Shown in pieces: positions 63,385 to 64,000 of a stretch of 64,000 bases of DNA. The position numbers and the translations under genes are program-made. Numbering within the stretch: the first letter of the stretch is position 1; each line of letters begins with the position of its first letter. The DNA lies in contig JAGOBK010000003.1 of the NCBI GenBank assembly GCA_017983465.1, positions 62,001-126,000 on the forward strand, written 5' to 3'. Origin of the DNA: Crocinitomicaceae bacterium (GTDB lineage Bacteria; Bacteroidota; Bacteroidia; Flavobacteriales_D; Crocinitomicaceae). Under the pieces are notes generated by a model, which did not search any database, was not told the origin of the DNA, and saw nothing but the letters and a program-made list of their open reading frames with translations.

Positions 63385-64000
63385 TTAAAACTTATATGTG
63401 TACTGAGCGGAAAAAAGAGGTCCACCCACACCTACTTCTGCACCAAACGCAGAATTGTAATTGAAGAAATAGCGAAATCCATAACACAAACGAGCGGAAA
63501 CCGGAATCACCACAAGATCTGTTGAATTATAATCTTTTGTTTGAATATCATTGACCCATTGTTTTTCCCAACGATTGTTCGTTCCAACTGCTAACCCAAT
63601 ATAGCTATCTACATTTGGACTCGAACTTGGTAATAAAAAATTAAAACGCGCCTGAACTCTTAATCGAGATCTATAGTCTAAATACTTAGAACTTACGTAA
63701 GTCCATTCGTTATTGACAAAAACGGTATCCGTTGATAGATATGACTCTCGATATGAATTATACATGACATCGATACCAATACTTACATCATTCGAAATCA
63801 TATAAGAATAGCGAAGTCCACTTGGCGGTATGCTCGTTGTGCCAGAAATACTCGTTGCGTTTGCTGAGGATCCCAAAAAATTAAATTTCATAAAATTTGG
63901 ACCGCCTGCATAAAGTTCAAACGAATGATTCCCTTGAAAAGAAGCTTGTCCATGAACAAAACCAATTGCACCAATAAACAAAAGAGCCAATAGTTTTTTC
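63385..64000 (-). CDS. Outer-membrane beta-barrel protein, start just cut by the window edge
   Basis: 205 residues are visible. The frame runs to base 64000; the last base reads G, followed by KKLLALLFIGAIGFVHGQA, so the missing start is probably an ATG with only its A and T outside. The first ~20 residues form a signal peptide. The remainder is a barrel-type protein (YSYMISNDVSIGIDVMYNS, then RLRVQARFNFLLPSSSPNV) ending in aromatic F (QYTYKF), typical of Bacteroidota OmpW/porin-like proteins. Function is unknown. The promoter lies outside the window. Confidence 0.78.
   Translation of the reverse strand, partial: KKLLALLFIGAIGFVHGQASFQGNHSFELYAGGPNFMKFNFLGSSANATSISGTTSIPPSGLRYSYMISNDVSIGIDVMYNSYRESYLSTDTVFVNNEWTYVSSKYLDYRSRLRVQARFNFLLPSSSPNVDSYIGLAVGTNNRWEKQWVNDIQTKDYNSTDLVVIPVSARLCYGFRYFFNYNSAFGAEVGVGGPLFSAQYTYKF

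Overview
The window is chromosomal DNA of an AT-rich member of the Bacteroidota, most likely order Flavobacteriales and near Fluviicola/Crocinitomicaceae; the genus is an inference from gene content, not a search. Pointers are type IX secretion genes (PorP/SprF, a type-B sorting domain, PorX), type III glutamine synthetase, DUF3822, DUF1599, the DoxX/tpiA/prmA/clpS neighbourhood, promoters of the TAnnTTTG type, and little sign of Shine-Dalgarno sites. About 60 genes are densely packed on both strands. I see no rRNA, tRNA, CRISPR array, prophage or insertion sequence, and no gene-free stretch longer than 300 bases.

Layout. 1-6383: M61 peptidase (cut by the window edge), an SF1 helicase, then DUF3822-rsmD-coaD-thioredoxin-fold protein. 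6384-21715 (minus strand): a long compact run of DUF1599, DoxX/thioredoxin, tpiA, prmA, a 1531-residue secreted protein, plsY, a 1979-residue TPR/PD40/SPOR protein with a 25-unit low-complexity repeat, clpS and a rhomboid protease. 21725-24615: folP, a T9SS type-B cargo and a PorP/SprF protein, closed by a strong terminator. 24887-27711: a cassette of PqqD-like protein, HprK-like kinase, nucleotidyltransferase and a convergent Sec11-type signal peptidase. 27751-36470: small-molecule and lipid enzymes, glnN, a NudL-like hydrolase, a probable small RNA, mnmD, an O-methyltransferase and an ORF6N protein. 36602-45399: alaS, sugar/envelope genes, a lipoprotein, a membrane thioredoxin and YfhO. 45444-50901 (minus): sigma-54 response regulator, pcm, xth and three envelope proteins including a PagL-like deacylase. 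50953-64000: mazG-mscS, a HigBA-like module, an HD hydrolase, porX, sufS-sufE-sufT, an M20/TauE/LuxE run, hemH, ahcY and a truncated barrel protein.

How it fits together. Most genes are housekeeping. The accessory interest lies in the PqqD/kinase/nucleotidyltransferase cassette, whose substrate is unknown; a candidate 90-nt RNA at 34443-34535 with a complete promoter and terminator; the tandem-repeat envelope protein; and a recurring promoter layout in which TAnnTTTG sits only 1-7 bases before the ATG, implying leaderless or nearly leaderless mRNAs. Several starts given here were moved from upstream TTG or GTG codons to ATG because the upstream codon lies inside a promoter or a neighbouring gene.
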